Assembly: GCF_022008365.1 (NCBI RefSeq)
Contig: NZ_JAIRBA010000004.1
Span: 111,935-175,934, forward strand
Length of the DNA: 64,000 nt
Direction of reading: 5' to 3'
Origin: Aequorivita vitellina
GTDB lineage: Bacteria > Bacteroidota > Bacteroidia > Flavobacteriales > Flavobacteriaceae
In this document: positions 18,595 to 26,997 of the stretch, piece after piece
How the letters are laid out: the number at the start of each line of letters is the position of its first letter
How positions within the stretch are numbered: position 1 is the stretch's first letter
Position numbers and translations under genes: made by a program
Notes under the pieces: generated by a model
What the model was told of the DNA's origin: nothing
What the model saw: only the letters and a program-made list of their open reading frames with translations
Databases searched by the model: none

Positions 18595-20139
18595 TTATTT
18601 AATTAATTCACCATCTTTATCGTGAAAGTGATATTCGAGATACGTATACGCATCGCGAGGTTGAATTTTTATCCACTTTTTATGCTCCAAAAACCATTTG
18701 GTTCGCACACTTGGGAAACCTTTTGTTAAAAATGCAGCTATAAAAGGATGGGTATTAAGTGTAATCTTTTTATAGTCTTTTGTAAAAAGGCGCTTAACCT
18801 CTTCATTTATTCTATTTACAACAATGATAGGTGCTTCAATTTCTCCGTCAATCACATTACTGGGATTTTCTTCACGGGTTTTAATATTCATTTCTGGCCT
18901 AACACGTTGACGGGTTATTTGTATTAACCCAAACTTACTTGGTGGAAGTATTTTGTGTTTTGCTCTATCGTCTTTCATTTCATCGCGCAGGTGGTTGTAT
19001 AGTTGTTTACGATGATTGGCATTGGCCAAATCAATAAAATCTACTACAATAATTCCTCCCATATCGCGCAACCTTAACTGTCTGGCCACCTCGGTAGCTG
19101 CAATTAAATTAACTTCTAGTGCAGTGCCTTCCTGTGTTTTTTGTTTGTTACTTCGGTTTCCGCTGTTCACGTCTATTACGTGCATTGCTTCCGTATGTTC
19201 AATAACCAAATAAGCTCCTTTGCTACCTGATACTGTTTTTCCGAAGGAAGTTTTAATCTGCCGATCGATGCCAAATTTTTCAAACATCGGAACATTGGAG
19301 TCATAGAACTTGACGATATTGTCTTTTTTTGGTGCAATTTCCTGCACATAATCTTTTATTTGCAAGTAAAGGGTTTCATCGTCAATATGTATTGCAGAAA
19401 ATGAATCGTTGAACATATCACGGATGATAGAGGCTCCCCTGTTTAACTCGCTCAGCACTTTTGACGGGTGGTGCGCCCCTTGTAGCTTCTTACACATCGC
19501 CGTCCAGCGATCCATAAGGTTCTGTAAATCTTTGTCCAGTTCTGCTACTTTTTTGCCCTCGGCTACGGTACGAATAATAACGCCAAATCCTTTAGGTTTA
19601 ATGCTTGTAATTAAGCGTTTTAACCTGTCTTTTTCTTCATTGGTTTCTATTTTTTGAGAAACAGAAACACGGTCTGAAAACGGAACCAAAACAATATATC
19701 TCCCGGCTATAGAAAGCTCGGAGCTTATACGTGGTCCTTTGGTGGATATGGGTTCTTTTACAATTTGAACCAAAATGGATTGATTGCTTTTTAAAGCATC
19801 GTTTAAGTTGCCATGCTTATCAATCTCCTTTTCGAATGGAAACTCTTTTAAGGAATAATCCTTTAGTTTTCCAGAGCTTACAGCTTTCACAAATTTTAAT
19901 TGCGAAAGTATTTTTGGCCCGAGATCGTGATAGTGTAAAAAACCATCTTTCTCGTAGCCCACATTCACGAAGGCGGCGTTAAGCCCAGGAACTGTTTTAC
20001 GTATTTTGGCAAGAAAAATGTCGCCTACGGTAAAATTATTATCCTCTTCTTCTTTGTGAAGCTCTATAAGTTTTCCATCTTTTAATAGGGCAAAATCAAC
20101 TTCTTGTGAACCGGACCTAATAAATAATTCGTAGTTCAC
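18595..20139 (-). CDS. rng: Ribonuclease E/G
   Basis: This is an endoribonuclease of 514 residues for rRNA and mRNA processing. An S1-like RNA-binding domain (about 37-120, VGDIFLAKIRKTVPGLNAAFVNVG) is followed by the DNase I-like catalytic core. Mg-binding acidic residues lie in EAMHVIDVNSGN and GGIIVVDFIDL. The long acidic scaffold tail of enterobacterial RNase E is absent, so RNase G is the better name. It is followed by a strong terminator, and lies downstream of the tiny basic protein gene and HU on the same strand, a conserved order in my recollection of this phylum. Confidence 0.95.
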   Translation of the reverse strand: MNYELFIRSGSQEVDFALLKDGKLIELHKEEEDNNFTVGDIFLAKIRKTVPGLNAAFVNVGYEKDGFLHYHDLGPKILSQLKFVKAVSSGKLKDYSLKEFPFEKEIDKHGNLNDALKSNQSILVQIVKEPISTKGPRISSELSIAGRYIVLVPFSDRVSVSQKIETNEEKDRLKRLITSIKPKGFGVIIRTVAEGKKVAELDKDLQNLMDRWTAMCKKLQGAHHPSKVLSELNRGASIIRDMFNDSFSAIHIDDETLYLQIKDYVQEIAPKKDNIVKFYDSNVPMFEKFGIDRQIKTSFGKTVSGSKGAYLVIEHTEAMHVIDVNSGNRSNKQKTQEGTALEVNLIAATEVARQLRLRDMGGIIVVDFIDLANANHRKQLYNHLRDEMKDDRAKHKILPPSKFGLIQITRQRVRPEMNIKTREENPSNVIDGEIEAPIIVVNRINEEVKRLFTKDYKKITLNTHPFIAAFLTKGFPSVRTKWFLEHKKWIKIQPRDAYTYLEYHFHDKDGELIK

Positions 20140-20339
20140 GTTACATTAATTTTGTTGCCCCGATCTCAAATCGGGACTAATTAAACAATATTTTTCACAG
20201 ATTTTATGTAAAAATCCGGCGAAACTACACCCAACCAAAAGCCGGTGGTTGCAATCTCATTTTCAAAGAACGGTTTTTTGTTTGTTTTATTTGGAGAAGG
20301 CACCAAAACGATACCTTTTCCAAAACACTTTTAAAACAG

Positions 20340-20363
20340 AAAAAGTAGTTTAGAAACTACTTT
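20340..20363 (-). terminator. Terminator overlapping end of the 30-residue basic gene
   Basis: AAAAGTAGTTT pairs with AAACTACTTTT around a 2-nt loop. On the minus strand it starts within the stop codon of the small gene and is rich in T after the stem. Confidence 0.7.
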
Positions 20364-20449
20364 TTCTTTTTGTGGCGGTTAGCGCGACGTCTTTTCTTGC
20401 GCTTGTGAGTCGCTACCTTATGTCTTTTTCTTTTTTTACCACTTGGCAT
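20357..20449 (-). CDS. 30-residue highly basic protein, probable ribosomal protein
   Basis: This very short gene encodes 30 residues, starting MPSGKKRKRHK and ending RANRHKKKK; 21 of 30 residues are Lys, Arg or His. Such composition is seen in small ribosomal proteins that thread into rRNA. I recognise the MPSGKKRKRHK start as conserved between HU and rng genes in Bacteroidota. It may correspond to the extra ribosomal protein called bL38 reported in the Flavobacterium johnsoniae ribosome structure, but I cannot confirm that here. It is followed by a terminator overlapping its stop. Confidence 0.8.
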   Translation of the reverse strand: MPSGKKRKRHKVATHKRKKRRRANRHKKKK

Positions 20450-20494
20450 ACTAAAGTCTGTTTTAATGCCCCACTACAGTGGAACGGGTTAGTA

Positions 20495-20785
20495 TTATTT
20501 TACGTCCACGTTCGTTTTTACACCTTCAACAAATACTTTTGCAGGTTTAAAAGCGGGAATATTGTGGGCTGGAATTTTAATAGTTGTATTTTTTGAAATG
20601 TTTCTTCCTGTTTTTTCCGCTCTTGTTTTAATTATAAAGCTTCCAAAACCTCTTAAATAAACATTATCGCCACCTTCTAAAGAGTTTTTTACCTCTTCCA
20701 TAAAGGTTTCAACTGTAGCTTGTACTTCATTCTTTTCCATTCCTAGCCTTTCTGAAATCTTAGCTACGATATCTGCTTTCGTCAT
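20495..20785 (-). CDS. HU-family DNA-binding protein
   Basis: This is a nucleoid-associated DNA-bending protein of 96 residues. The family pattern is clear: MTKADIVAKISERLGMEKNEVQATVE at the N-terminus, GDNVYLRGFGSFIIKTRAEKTGRN (the HU signature and start of the beta arm), the arm tip IPAHNIPAFKP with the conserved Pro for DNA intercalation, and a C-terminal helix. It has its own promoter, and is upstream of the small basic gene on the same strand. Confidence 0.96.
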   Translation of the reverse strand: MTKADIVAKISERLGMEKNEVQATVETFMEEVKNSLEGGDNVYLRGFGSFIIKTRAEKTGRNISKNTTIKIPAHNIPAFKPAKVFVEGVKTNVDVK

Positions 20786-20834
20786 TATTATAAATTTTAA
20801 TTAATTATTCTTTTCTAGATTTTTTTTAAGACCG

Positions 20835-20867
20835 CAAATATACATATTTTAAAATCAATAATTCAAA
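20835..20867 (-). promoter_or_regulatory. HU gene promoter
   Basis: On the minus strand, TTTG (20867-20864) and TATATTTG (20842-20835) fit the Bacteroidota -33/-7 promoter with a 21-nt spacer. The start codon is 50 bp downstream. Confidence 0.7.
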
Positions 20868-20912
20868 CCTTAATCCTTTAAAATTTAATAGGATATAGAT
20901 TAATTTTACCCA

Positions 20913-21977
20913 ATGCCAAAAATAACCCCATATTTTTCCAAAAAGCTCATTGCGTGGTACATACAAAATAAACGCGAGCTGCCGTGGCGTAATACACTCA
21001 ATCCCTACCATATATGGCTCTCCGAAATTATGCTGCAGCAAACCCGAGTTTCGCAAGGATTGCCCTACTTTTTGAAGTTTGTAGCCGCTTACCCAAAAAT
21101 TGAAGATTTAGCAAATGCACCCGAAGACGAAGTTTTAAAACTTTGGCAAGGTTTGGGGTATTATTCGCGAGCCCGAAACCTGCACGCCACCGCAAAAATA
21201 ATTTCTGAAGATATGCGTGGCGTTTTTCCAAACAACTACAAAGACCTGCTAAAGCTTAAGGGCGTGGGCGATTATACCGCCAGTGCCATTGCCAGCATCT
21301 CCTTCAATCAGCCCGAAGCCGTTGTGGACGGTAATGTATATCGTGTGCTTTCGCGCCATTTTAGTATTTCTACTCCTATTAATAGTACCACCGGACAAAA
21401 AGAATTTAAACAACTCGCGCAGCAATTAATAGATAAAGACCAGCCCGGTACTTTTAACCAAGCTATTATGGAATTTGGCGCGCGCTACTGTGTGCCGCAA
21501 AACCCAGATTGCGAAAACTGTATTTTTAATAATAGCTGCGTGGCATTTCAGCAGAACAAGGTGGCGGTGCTTCCGGTGAAAATAAAGACCAAACCCGTAA
21601 AAAAACGATTTTTCAATTATTTGGTTGTTCTTTCAGAAAACGAGCATACGGTACTGCAACAGCGAACTGGCAAAGGAATTTGGCAAAAATTATACGAATT
21701 TCCACTGATAGAAACTTCAGAAGAAATAAATCTATCTTCCTTAAAAAAACTGCCGCAATTTCAAACTTTTTCTGAAAAAATAAATATCGAAAATATTTCG
21801 CTTTTCAATGAAAAACCAGTAATTCACAAACTTTCGCATCAACATTTAAGCACGCGCTTTTGGATTGTTGAAACATTGGAAGACAAAGAAAATACAGTTC
21901 CCATTTCCGAAGTAAAAAACTACGCGGTTCCCGTTTTAATTGCCGATTTTGTTTCGGAGTTTTTTGAGAATTACTGA
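20913..21977 (+). CDS. mutY: A/G-specific adenine glycosylase
   Basis: MutY removes adenine mispaired with 8-oxoguanine. The protein has 354 residues. It shows the WRNT start motif, MLQQTRV, the helix-hairpin-helix LKGVGDYTASAIASI, and the catalytic Asp in VVDGNVYRV. The four-cysteine [4Fe-4S] motif C-x6-C-x2-C-x5-C is in CVPQNPDCENCIFNNSC. The C-terminal NUDIX-like domain that recognises oxoG is present (about 220-350). It is divergent from HU and 110 bp upstream of ssb. This protein depends on the iron-sulfur assembly system encoded later in the window. Confidence 0.96.
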   Translation: MPKITPYFSKKLIAWYIQNKRELPWRNTLNPYHIWLSEIMLQQTRVSQGLPYFLKFVAAYPKIEDLANAPEDEVLKLWQGLGYYSRARNLHATAKIISEDMRGVFPNNYKDLLKLKGVGDYTASAIASISFNQPEAVVDGNVYRVLSRHFSISTPINSTTGQKEFKQLAQQLIDKDQPGTFNQAIMEFGARYCVPQNPDCENCIFNNSCVAFQQNKVAVLPVKIKTKPVKKRFFNYLVVLSENEHTVLQQRTGKGIWQKLYEFPLIETSEEINLSSLKKLPQFQTFSEKINIENISLFNEKPVIHKLSHQHLSTRFWIVETLEDKENTVPISEVKNYAVPVLIADFVSEFFENY

Positions 21978-22056
21978 ATTTTTGCAATATAATATCACTC
22001 TGTGAATTCAATTCATTTTAAAATTTAAAAATTCCGTATATTTAAAACGCAAAATC

Positions 22057-22064
22057 TACCTTTG
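22057..22064 (+). promoter_or_regulatory. ssb promoter, -7 element
   Basis: TACCTTTG matches TAnnTTTG and lies 23 bp before the ssb ATG. No convincing -33 element is seen. Suggests ssb, gldE and gldD can be transcribed independently of mutY. Confidence 0.55.
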
Positions 22065-22087
22065 CACAAATTGAAAAAACAATAATT

Positions 22088-22540
22088 ATGAGTGGAACAT
22101 TGAACAAAGTAATGTTGATTGGGCATACTGGCGATGATGTAAAAATGCATTATTTTGAAGGCGGAAACAGCTTGGGCCGTTTCCCGCTTGCTACCAACGA
22201 AACCTATACAAACAAACAGACAAACGAGCGGGTTACCAACACCGAATGGCACAATGTTGTAGTTAGAAATAAAGCTGCCGAAATCTGCGAAAAGTATTTG
22301 AAAAAAGGCGATTTGGTCTATATTGAAGGCCGCCTTAAAACACGCAAATGGCAGGACGACAAAGGCATGGATAGGTATAGCACAGAGGTTCACTGTTCAG
22401 ATTTCACCTTTCTATCTCCAAAAGGCGACAGCAACAATAACGCTAGCAACAATACATCACAGAGTGCGCAAAAACCACAACCTACAACGGCACAAAACAA
22501 CAATCAAGTTTCTGAAGAAGGGGACGATCTCCCTTTTTAA
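22088..22540 (+). CDS. ssb: Single-stranded DNA-binding protein
   Basis: SSB coats single-stranded DNA in replication and repair. The protein has 150 residues: an OB fold at about 1-108 (GTLNKVMLIGHTGDDVKMH, TEWHNVVVRNKAAEICEKYL, GDLVYIEGRLKTRKW), then a Q/N-rich linker. It ends in the acidic tail EEGDDLPF that recruits partner proteins. It sits between mutY and gldE, an arrangement often seen in Flavobacteriaceae. Confidence 0.97.
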   Translation: MSGTLNKVMLIGHTGDDVKMHYFEGGNSLGRFPLATNETYTNKQTNERVTNTEWHNVVVRNKAAEICEKYLKKGDLVYIEGRLKTRKWQDDKGMDRYSTEVHCSDFTFLSPKGDSNNNASNNTSQSAQKPQPTTAQNNNQVSEEGDDLPF

Positions 22541-22550
22541 TATTTAACTT

Positions 22551-22568
22551 GCTTGCCCGTAGGCAGGC
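22551..22568 (+). promoter_or_regulatory. Short hairpin between ssb and gldE
   Basis: GCTTGCC pairs with GGCAGGC (one G-T wobble) around a CGTA loop. It lacks a T-tract and lies 15 bp before the preferred gldE start. It may be a short intergenic palindrome of the REP type or affect gldE translation. Confidence 0.4.
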
Positions 22569-22582
22569 TAAAACCCAATAAC

Positions 22583-23914
22583 TTGGACACGGAACCCCCT
22601 GGTTTACTATATTTTTTTAATGTTTTGGATTTTTCCCAAATAACAAGCACCGTTTTACTGTTTGTTCTTTTAGCGTGTTCGGCCCTTATTTCGGGTGCCG
22701 AAGTGGCTTTCTTTTCATTAACTTCAACAGATTTTGAGACAAATGAAGAGAAATCTATCGCAAAAAAACTTGCAATTGCACAACGGCTATTAGCAAAGCC
22801 AAAAAAATTATTAGCCACTATTTTGGTAGCAAATAATTTTATAAACATCGCTATTGTACTGCTTTTTGAAGCGCTGAGTACTATCTGGTTTAGCAATTGG
22901 AACTATTCTTTAAACCTGCATTATTTTCAATTAAGTGTAGTGTTTCTTATAAAGGTAGTTTTGGTAACATTCCTGATATTGCTTTTTGGAGAAATTCTGC
23001 CAAAAATTTACGCCAATCGCAATAGAATTTCGTTCGCTGTTTTTATGGCGCAGCCGCTTAATGTTTTAGATACCCTGCTGTCACCAATAAGCACGCCAAT
23101 GCGCTCGGCTACGTTGTATTTACACGATCGCTACGGCAAGCAAAAAACGAATATTAGCGTAGATCATCTTTCGCAGGCGCTCGAGCTCTCCAATCAAGAT
23201 ACTACTTTCGAGGAGCAGAAAATTCTACAAGGCATTGTAACCTTCGGCAACACAGATACCAAGCAGGTAATGAAAAACCGAATGGATATTTTTGCGCTTA
23301 ACGAAGACCAAACATTTAAAGAGATATTGCCCGAAATTATTCAGCGTGGCTATTCGCGAATTCCTGTTTATAAAGACAGTATAGACCATATTTCGGGTAT
23401 TTTATATGTAAAAGATTTAATTCCCTATACAGATCGAAAAAATCTGGATTGGAAAACCCTAAAACGCGAAGCCTATTTTGTGCCCGAAAACAAAAAGCTG
23501 GACGATTTGCTGAACGAATTCAAAGAAATGAAAATGCATCTCGCCATTGTTGTTGACGAATACGGCGGCACTAGCGGTTTAATTTCTTTGGAAGATATAA
23601 TTGAAGAAATTGTAGGCGAAATAAGTGACGAATTTGACGATGAAGATTTAATTTTTTCAAAGTTAGACGACCATACTTTTGTTTTTGAAGGCAAAACACC
23701 GCTCAAGGATTTTTATAAAGTGATAAAATTAGAAAACCCAGAAATTTTTGAAGAAGAAAAAGGCGAAGCAGAAACACTTGCCGGTTTTCTTTTAGAAACT
23801 TCAAAAGGCTTTCCGAAGAAAAATGAAATAATATCTTTCCACAATTATGCGTTTACTATTGAAGCGTTTGAAGGCAAACGCATCAAACAAATAAAACTTA
23901 CCATTGAAACTTAA
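22583..23914 (+). CDS. gldE: Gliding motility-associated protein GldE
   Basis: GldE is an inner-membrane protein of the HlyC/CorC (CNNM) family linked to gliding and to GldD. With the chosen start it has 443 residues. An N-terminal DUF21 domain with about four helices (to about 200) is followed by two CBS domains (about 215-335) and a CorC_HlyC transporter-associated domain. A TTG at 22553 would add ten residues across a hairpin; a TTG at 22583 starts at LDTEPPGLLYFFNVL, which fits the family N-terminus better. There is no ATG nearby. The 3' end overlaps gldD by 11 bp, so the two are coupled. Confidence 0.88.
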   Translation: MDTEPPGLLYFFNVLDFSQITSTVLLFVLLACSALISGAEVAFFSLTSTDFETNEEKSIAKKLAIAQRLLAKPKKLLATILVANNFINIAIVLLFEALSTIWFSNWNYSLNLHYFQLSVVFLIKVVLVTFLILLFGEILPKIYANRNRISFAVFMAQPLNVLDTLLSPISTPMRSATLYLHDRYGKQKTNISVDHLSQALELSNQDTTFEEQKILQGIVTFGNTDTKQVMKNRMDIFALNEDQTFKEILPEIIQRGYSRIPVYKDSIDHISGILYVKDLIPYTDRKNLDWKTLKREAYFVPENKKLDDLLNEFKEMKMHLAIVVDEYGGTSGLISLEDIIEEIVGEISDEFDDEDLIFSKLDDHTFVFEGKTPLKDFYKVIKLENPEIFEEEKGEAETLAGFLLETSKGFPKKNEIISFHNYAFTIEAFEGKRIKQIKLTIET

Positions 23915-24467
23915 TAACTTCATATTTATTATTATTTCCAGTTTTTTCATCTTTATTTCCTGTGAAGATGATGTCTTGGTGAAGCCATCGGCTATGTTGC
24001 GTTTAGACTACCCAAAACCAGAATACCGTACAATTAACACAAACTGTCCCTATGCTTTTTCGGTAAATGAAATTACCACTCGGGTTCAAAAAAAGAACTG
24101 TGGCATAAATATCACGTACCCAAAAATGAAGGCCACACTGTATTTAACTTACCAAGACGTGCGGAATAACAATTTAGATTCACTGTTGCAAGATGCACAG
24201 AAATTGGCCTACGACCATACAATAAAGGCCAATAGCATCCCCGAGCAACCTTACATAAATCCAGACAAAAAAGTGTACGGTATGTTTTATATGATTAACG
24301 GTAATGCCGCAACCCAAGCAGAGTTTTACGTTACAGATAGCATCAATCACTTTTTAAACGGAGCTCTTTATTTTGATGCAAAACCAAACTTCGATTCCAT
24401 TTATCCAGCCGTGGTTTACCTCCGTGAAGATATGCGCAAAATAATGGAAACAATTACGTGGAAATAG
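23904..24467 (+). CDS. gldD: Gliding motility lipoprotein GldD
   Basis: GldD is a 187-residue exported lipoprotein required for gliding in Flavobacterium. The signal peptide ends at the lipobox FISC (Cys about residue 20), followed by EDDVLVKPSAMLRLDYPKPEY, a GldD hallmark. Overlaps the end of gldE by 11 bp, matching the gldE-gldD coupling known in gliding bacteria. Its biochemical role is not established; gliding and T9SS secretion are linked, and T9SS cargo is encoded later in this window. Confidence 0.93.
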   Translation: MKLNNFIFIIISSFFIFISCEDDVLVKPSAMLRLDYPKPEYRTINTNCPYAFSVNEITTRVQKKNCGINITYPKMKATLYLTYQDVRNNNLDSLLQDAQKLAYDHTIKANSIPEQPYINPDKKVYGMFYMINGNAATQAEFYVTDSINHFLNGALYFDAKPNFDSIYPAVVYLREDMRKIMETITWK

Positions 24468-24557
24468 TTAAACGGCAGCTGAATATCAAAAAGTTAACAA
24501 ACCATTTACAAATGGTTCAGCAACTTTTCGTAACTTTTGACTGTAAAATCAATAATT

Positions 24558-25016
24558 ATGTTCAAAGTATATTCTCGATACGGCGTTTGGATTGCAATAG
24601 CTTTAATTGCATATTTCCTTCTTTTAAAATTAATAGGCTTTCACCAATATCCTGAGTTAAGCTCGATTAACGGATTAATTTTTGGATTTGGAATTTACAT
24701 TGCAATGAAAAAATATGCCACAGCAGAAAATAACTTTAAATATGAAAAAGGCTTTGAAGTAGGCCTATTTACTGGCGGAATTGCCTCCATTCTGTTCACC
24801 ATATTTATGGCTATTTATATGTATCAAATAGACACAGAATTTGCAGCAGGTATTATGGAGCGCTGGAATTTAGAATACAGCTTAGGAACATTAATGTTAA
24901 TTCTCTCTGTTTTAATTATGAGTTTTGCAACTACCATAGTATTAACCCTAGCATTTATGCAACTTCTCAAAAAATCCTGGAACACCCAAGACGGAAAAAG
25001 ACACACCATGAAATAA
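24558..25016 (+). CDS. DUF4199 membrane protein
   Basis: This is an inner-membrane protein of 152 residues with four helices (about 6-24, 35-50, 66-88 and 108-132), matching DUF4199 of Bacteroidota. An in-frame TTG at 24537 overlaps a TAACTTTTG promoter-like sequence, so the ATG at 24558 (MFKVYSRYGVWIA) is the better start. Function is unknown. It is 90 bp after gldD and may be separately transcribed. Confidence 0.75.
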   Translation: MFKVYSRYGVWIAIALIAYFLLLKLIGFHQYPELSSINGLIFGFGIYIAMKKYATAENNFKYEKGFEVGLFTGGIASILFTIFMAIYMYQIDTEFAAGIMERWNLEYSLGTLMLILSVLIMSFATTIVLTLAFMQLLKKSWNTQDGKRHTMK

Positions 25017-25096
25017 ATGAAGTAGTCAGTGGTAAAAAAAGCATAACTGTTTCAATACTTGGGCAATTAGTTCTGAAAAGATTAAATAAAAACACT

Positions 25097-25126
25097 TTGC
25101 CGTTTCCTTTTTTAAAATTATATTTG
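25097..25126 (+). promoter_or_regulatory. rplU-rpmA promoter
   Basis: TTG at 25097-25099 and TATATTTG at 25119-25126 with a 19-nt spacer are an excellent match to the Bacteroidota vegetative promoter. The leader is about 90 nt and strongly structured. Confidence 0.75.
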
Positions 25127-25130
25127 CAGC

Positions 25131-25185
25131 CCCCTACGCAAACCTTGTTTGCTTCGGAGGCTAAAGCCGCCGCAAACGTTAGGGA
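25131..25185 (+). promoter_or_regulatory. Structured rplU mRNA leader with alternative helices
   Basis: An outer stem CCCTA (25132-25136) pairs with TAGGG (25180-25184). Inside, GTTTGC (25147-25152) can pair with an upstream GCAAAC (25138-25143, 3-nt loop) or with a downstream GCAAAC (25172-25177) enclosing the hairpin GGAGGC-TAAA-GCCGCC (25156-25171). The two pairings exclude each other. Position directly after the promoter of a ribosomal-protein operon suggests autogenous control; this is inference. Confidence 0.55.
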
Positions 25186-25220
25186 AATTTAAGTTTAACT
25201 AATTTTATAAACGATTCGCT

Positions 25221-25919
25221 ATGTACGCAATTGTAGAGATAGCAGGGCAGCAAGTAAAAGTTGCGAAAGACCAAAAGGTTTTTGTTAATCGTTTACCAGT
25301 TGATGAAGGTAAATCAGTGTCTTTTGACAATGTACTTCTTATTGGTGACGGAGACAATATTACCATTGGCGCCCCGGCTATAAACGGCGCTCAAATAGGA
25401 GCAAAAGTCGTAAAGCACCTTAAAGGTGACAAGGTTATAGTTTTCAAAAAGAAACGCCGTAAAGGATACCGTGTTAAAAACGGACACCGTCAAGCGCTTT
25501 CTGAAATTGTAATTGAAAGCATTGTAGCTTCAGGAGCTACCCCTGCTAAAAAGGAAGAAGCAAAAAAAGCTGCTCCCAAAAAAGAAACTAAGGCTGCTGC
25601 TCCAAAAGCAAAAGCCGAAACTAAAGCACCAGCTAAGAAAGCCGCTCCTAAAAAAGCAGCTAAAGGCGACGATCTTAAAAAAATTGAAGGTGTTGGACCA
25701 AAAGCTGCAGAAGCTATGGTTGCTGCCGGATTGGACACTTTTGCGAAAGTAGCAAAAGCAAAACCAGAGGCTATCGCAACTATTCTTTCTGATGCAAGTT
25801 CAAACTTAGCACATTTAGTTACCGATACTTGGCCAAAGCAAGCTAAATTAGCTGCTGATGGTAAGTGGGACGAACTAAAAGAATTGCAAGACAGATTAGA
25901 TGGTGGGGTTGAAAAATAA
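25221..25919 (+). CDS. rplU: 50S ribosomal protein bL21 with C-terminal extension
   Basis: bL21 binds 23S rRNA. The first 103 residues (MYAIVEIAGQQVKVAKDQ to ALSEIVIESI) are a complete L21. A roughly 50-residue Lys/Ala-rich linker with KKAAPKK-type repeats follows, then a helix-hairpin-helix-like domain (LKKIEGVGPKAAEAMVAAG) at about 150-195 and a short helical end. The total of 232 residues is over twice the usual 100-105. The extension recalls the HhH domains that bind nucleic acid and may hold additional rRNA or link bL21 to DNA. Followed 35 bp later by rpmA. Confidence 0.95.
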   Translation: MYAIVEIAGQQVKVAKDQKVFVNRLPVDEGKSVSFDNVLLIGDGDNITIGAPAINGAQIGAKVVKHLKGDKVIVFKKKRRKGYRVKNGHRQALSEIVIESIVASGATPAKKEEAKKAAPKKETKAAAPKAKAETKAPAKKAAPKKAAKGDDLKKIEGVGPKAAEAMVAAGLDTFAKVAKAKPEAIATILSDASSNLAHLVTDTWPKQAKLAADGKWDELKELQDRLDGGVEK

Positions 25920-25954
25920 TCCTACTGAAGTATAATATTTAAAACCGAAACAAA

Positions 25955-26218
25955 ATGGCTCACAAAAAAGGAGTTGGTAGTTCCAAAAACGGTCGCGAAT
26001 CAGAATCAAAACGTTTAGGCGTTAAGATTTTTGGAGGACAAGCCGCAGTTGCTGGAAATATCATTGTAAGACAAAGAGGATATACGCATCACCCAGGTGA
26101 AAACGTATACGGTGGTAAAGATCACACCCTTCACGCACAAGTGGATGGTTTAGTGAAATTCACCAAAAAGAAAGATAACAGAAGTTACGTTTCTATCGTT
26201 CCAAACGCTGAAGCATAG
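25955..26218 (+). CDS. rpmA: 50S ribosomal protein bL27
   Basis: bL27 sits near the peptidyl-transferase centre. The protein is 87 residues and starts [22 protein letters not shown], so the mature-type N-terminus AHKKG is encoded directly, without the cleaved leader found in Firmicutes. The [18 protein letters not shown] signature is present. It is co-transcribed with rplU and ends at a bidirectional terminator. Confidence 0.97.
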   Translation: MAHKKGVGSSKNGRESESKRLGVKIFGGQAAVAGNIIVRQRGYTHHPGENVYGGKDHTLHAQVDGLVKFTKKKDNRSYVSIVPNAEA

Positions 26219-26241
26219 TAACAAGCTTGTTAGACAAAACC

Positions 26242-26274
26242 AAAAACCTTCACAGCAATGTGGAGGTTTTTTCA
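26242..26274. terminator. Bidirectional terminator after rpmA
   Basis: AAAAACCTTCACA pairs with TGTGGAGGTTTTT around a short GCAA loop. It separates the converging rpmA and transglutaminase-like genes. Confidence 0.85.
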
Positions 26275-26276
26275 GT

Positions 26277-26930
26277 TTATAGCGGTTTTTGAAATTCTGA
26301 TAACGAAATAGACTGCTCAAGCAATGTCCATTTTTGTTCCATTGGATAATGGGTATAAATAAAATTTGAAGGCTTTGTGAAAAACCAAAAGTCGTCCGTG
26401 CCTTTATTATTGCCATAACTTATAGCCCAAGTAATATCAAGCAATTGCCATTGCCCATCTATCTTTACGGCATTCCAAGTGTGGTTTGGTTTTTTACTAT
26501 TAACAATTTTTCCCGAATAGTCTTTTGTAAACCCGTGAATTACTTCGGCAGCAATACCAACATTTTTGCAAAGACTTTCAAAAAGAAAAGCAAAACCGCC
26601 GCAAAGTGCCATTTTTCGCTCTAAAACTTTTTGAAGCACCTTTTCTTCCGAAGTGTAAAATTCATTTTGAAGCGCAGCACTTAATCGCAATTCATTGTCG
26701 TACGAAATATTAGCAGTTATCCAATTATAGATAGCACGAACCTTTTGCTTTTCAGAAGTAGCATCTTTTGTAATAGCAAAAGCCAGTTTTTCCGTTGAAA
26801 ATGAAGTCTTTTTTTTATTAACTGGACGTTCTTTTGTTCCGCCAGCCTTCCCAATTACAGCACCTATCTGTGCAGCTGAACTAAACGCGACGAAGCAAAC
26901 AAGAAGTAATAATAAATAGCGAATTCGCAT
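26277..26930 (-). CDS. Secreted transglutaminase-like protein
   Basis: This is a 217-residue exported protein. The signal peptide (about 1-20) is followed by a transglutaminase-core domain (about 48-170). The Cys-His-Asp triad is visible: C110 in MALCGGFAF, H150 in NHTWNAV and D165 in LLDITWA. Such bacterial proteins are usually periplasmic proteases or amidases rather than crosslinking enzymes; the substrate is unknown. A region after the domain includes WFFTKPSNFIYTHYP. It appears to be a single gene, with no obvious link to the DUF1028 gene upstream on the same strand 67 bp away. Confidence 0.85.
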   Translation of the reverse strand: MRIRYLLLLLVCFVAFSSAAQIGAVIGKAGGTKERPVNKKKTSFSTEKLAFAITKDATSEKQKVRAIYNWITANISYDNELRLSAALQNEFYTSEEKVLQKVLERKMALCGGFAFLFESLCKNVGIAAEVIHGFTKDYSGKIVNSKKPNHTWNAVKIDGQWQLLDITWAISYGNNKGTDDFWFFTKPSNFIYTHYPMEQKWTLLEQSISLSEFQKPL

Positions 26931-26997
26931 AAATATGAACTGATTTATACAAAAACGCTATTATTAAGTTTATATTGAAAATTGAGGTGTTAAAAAT

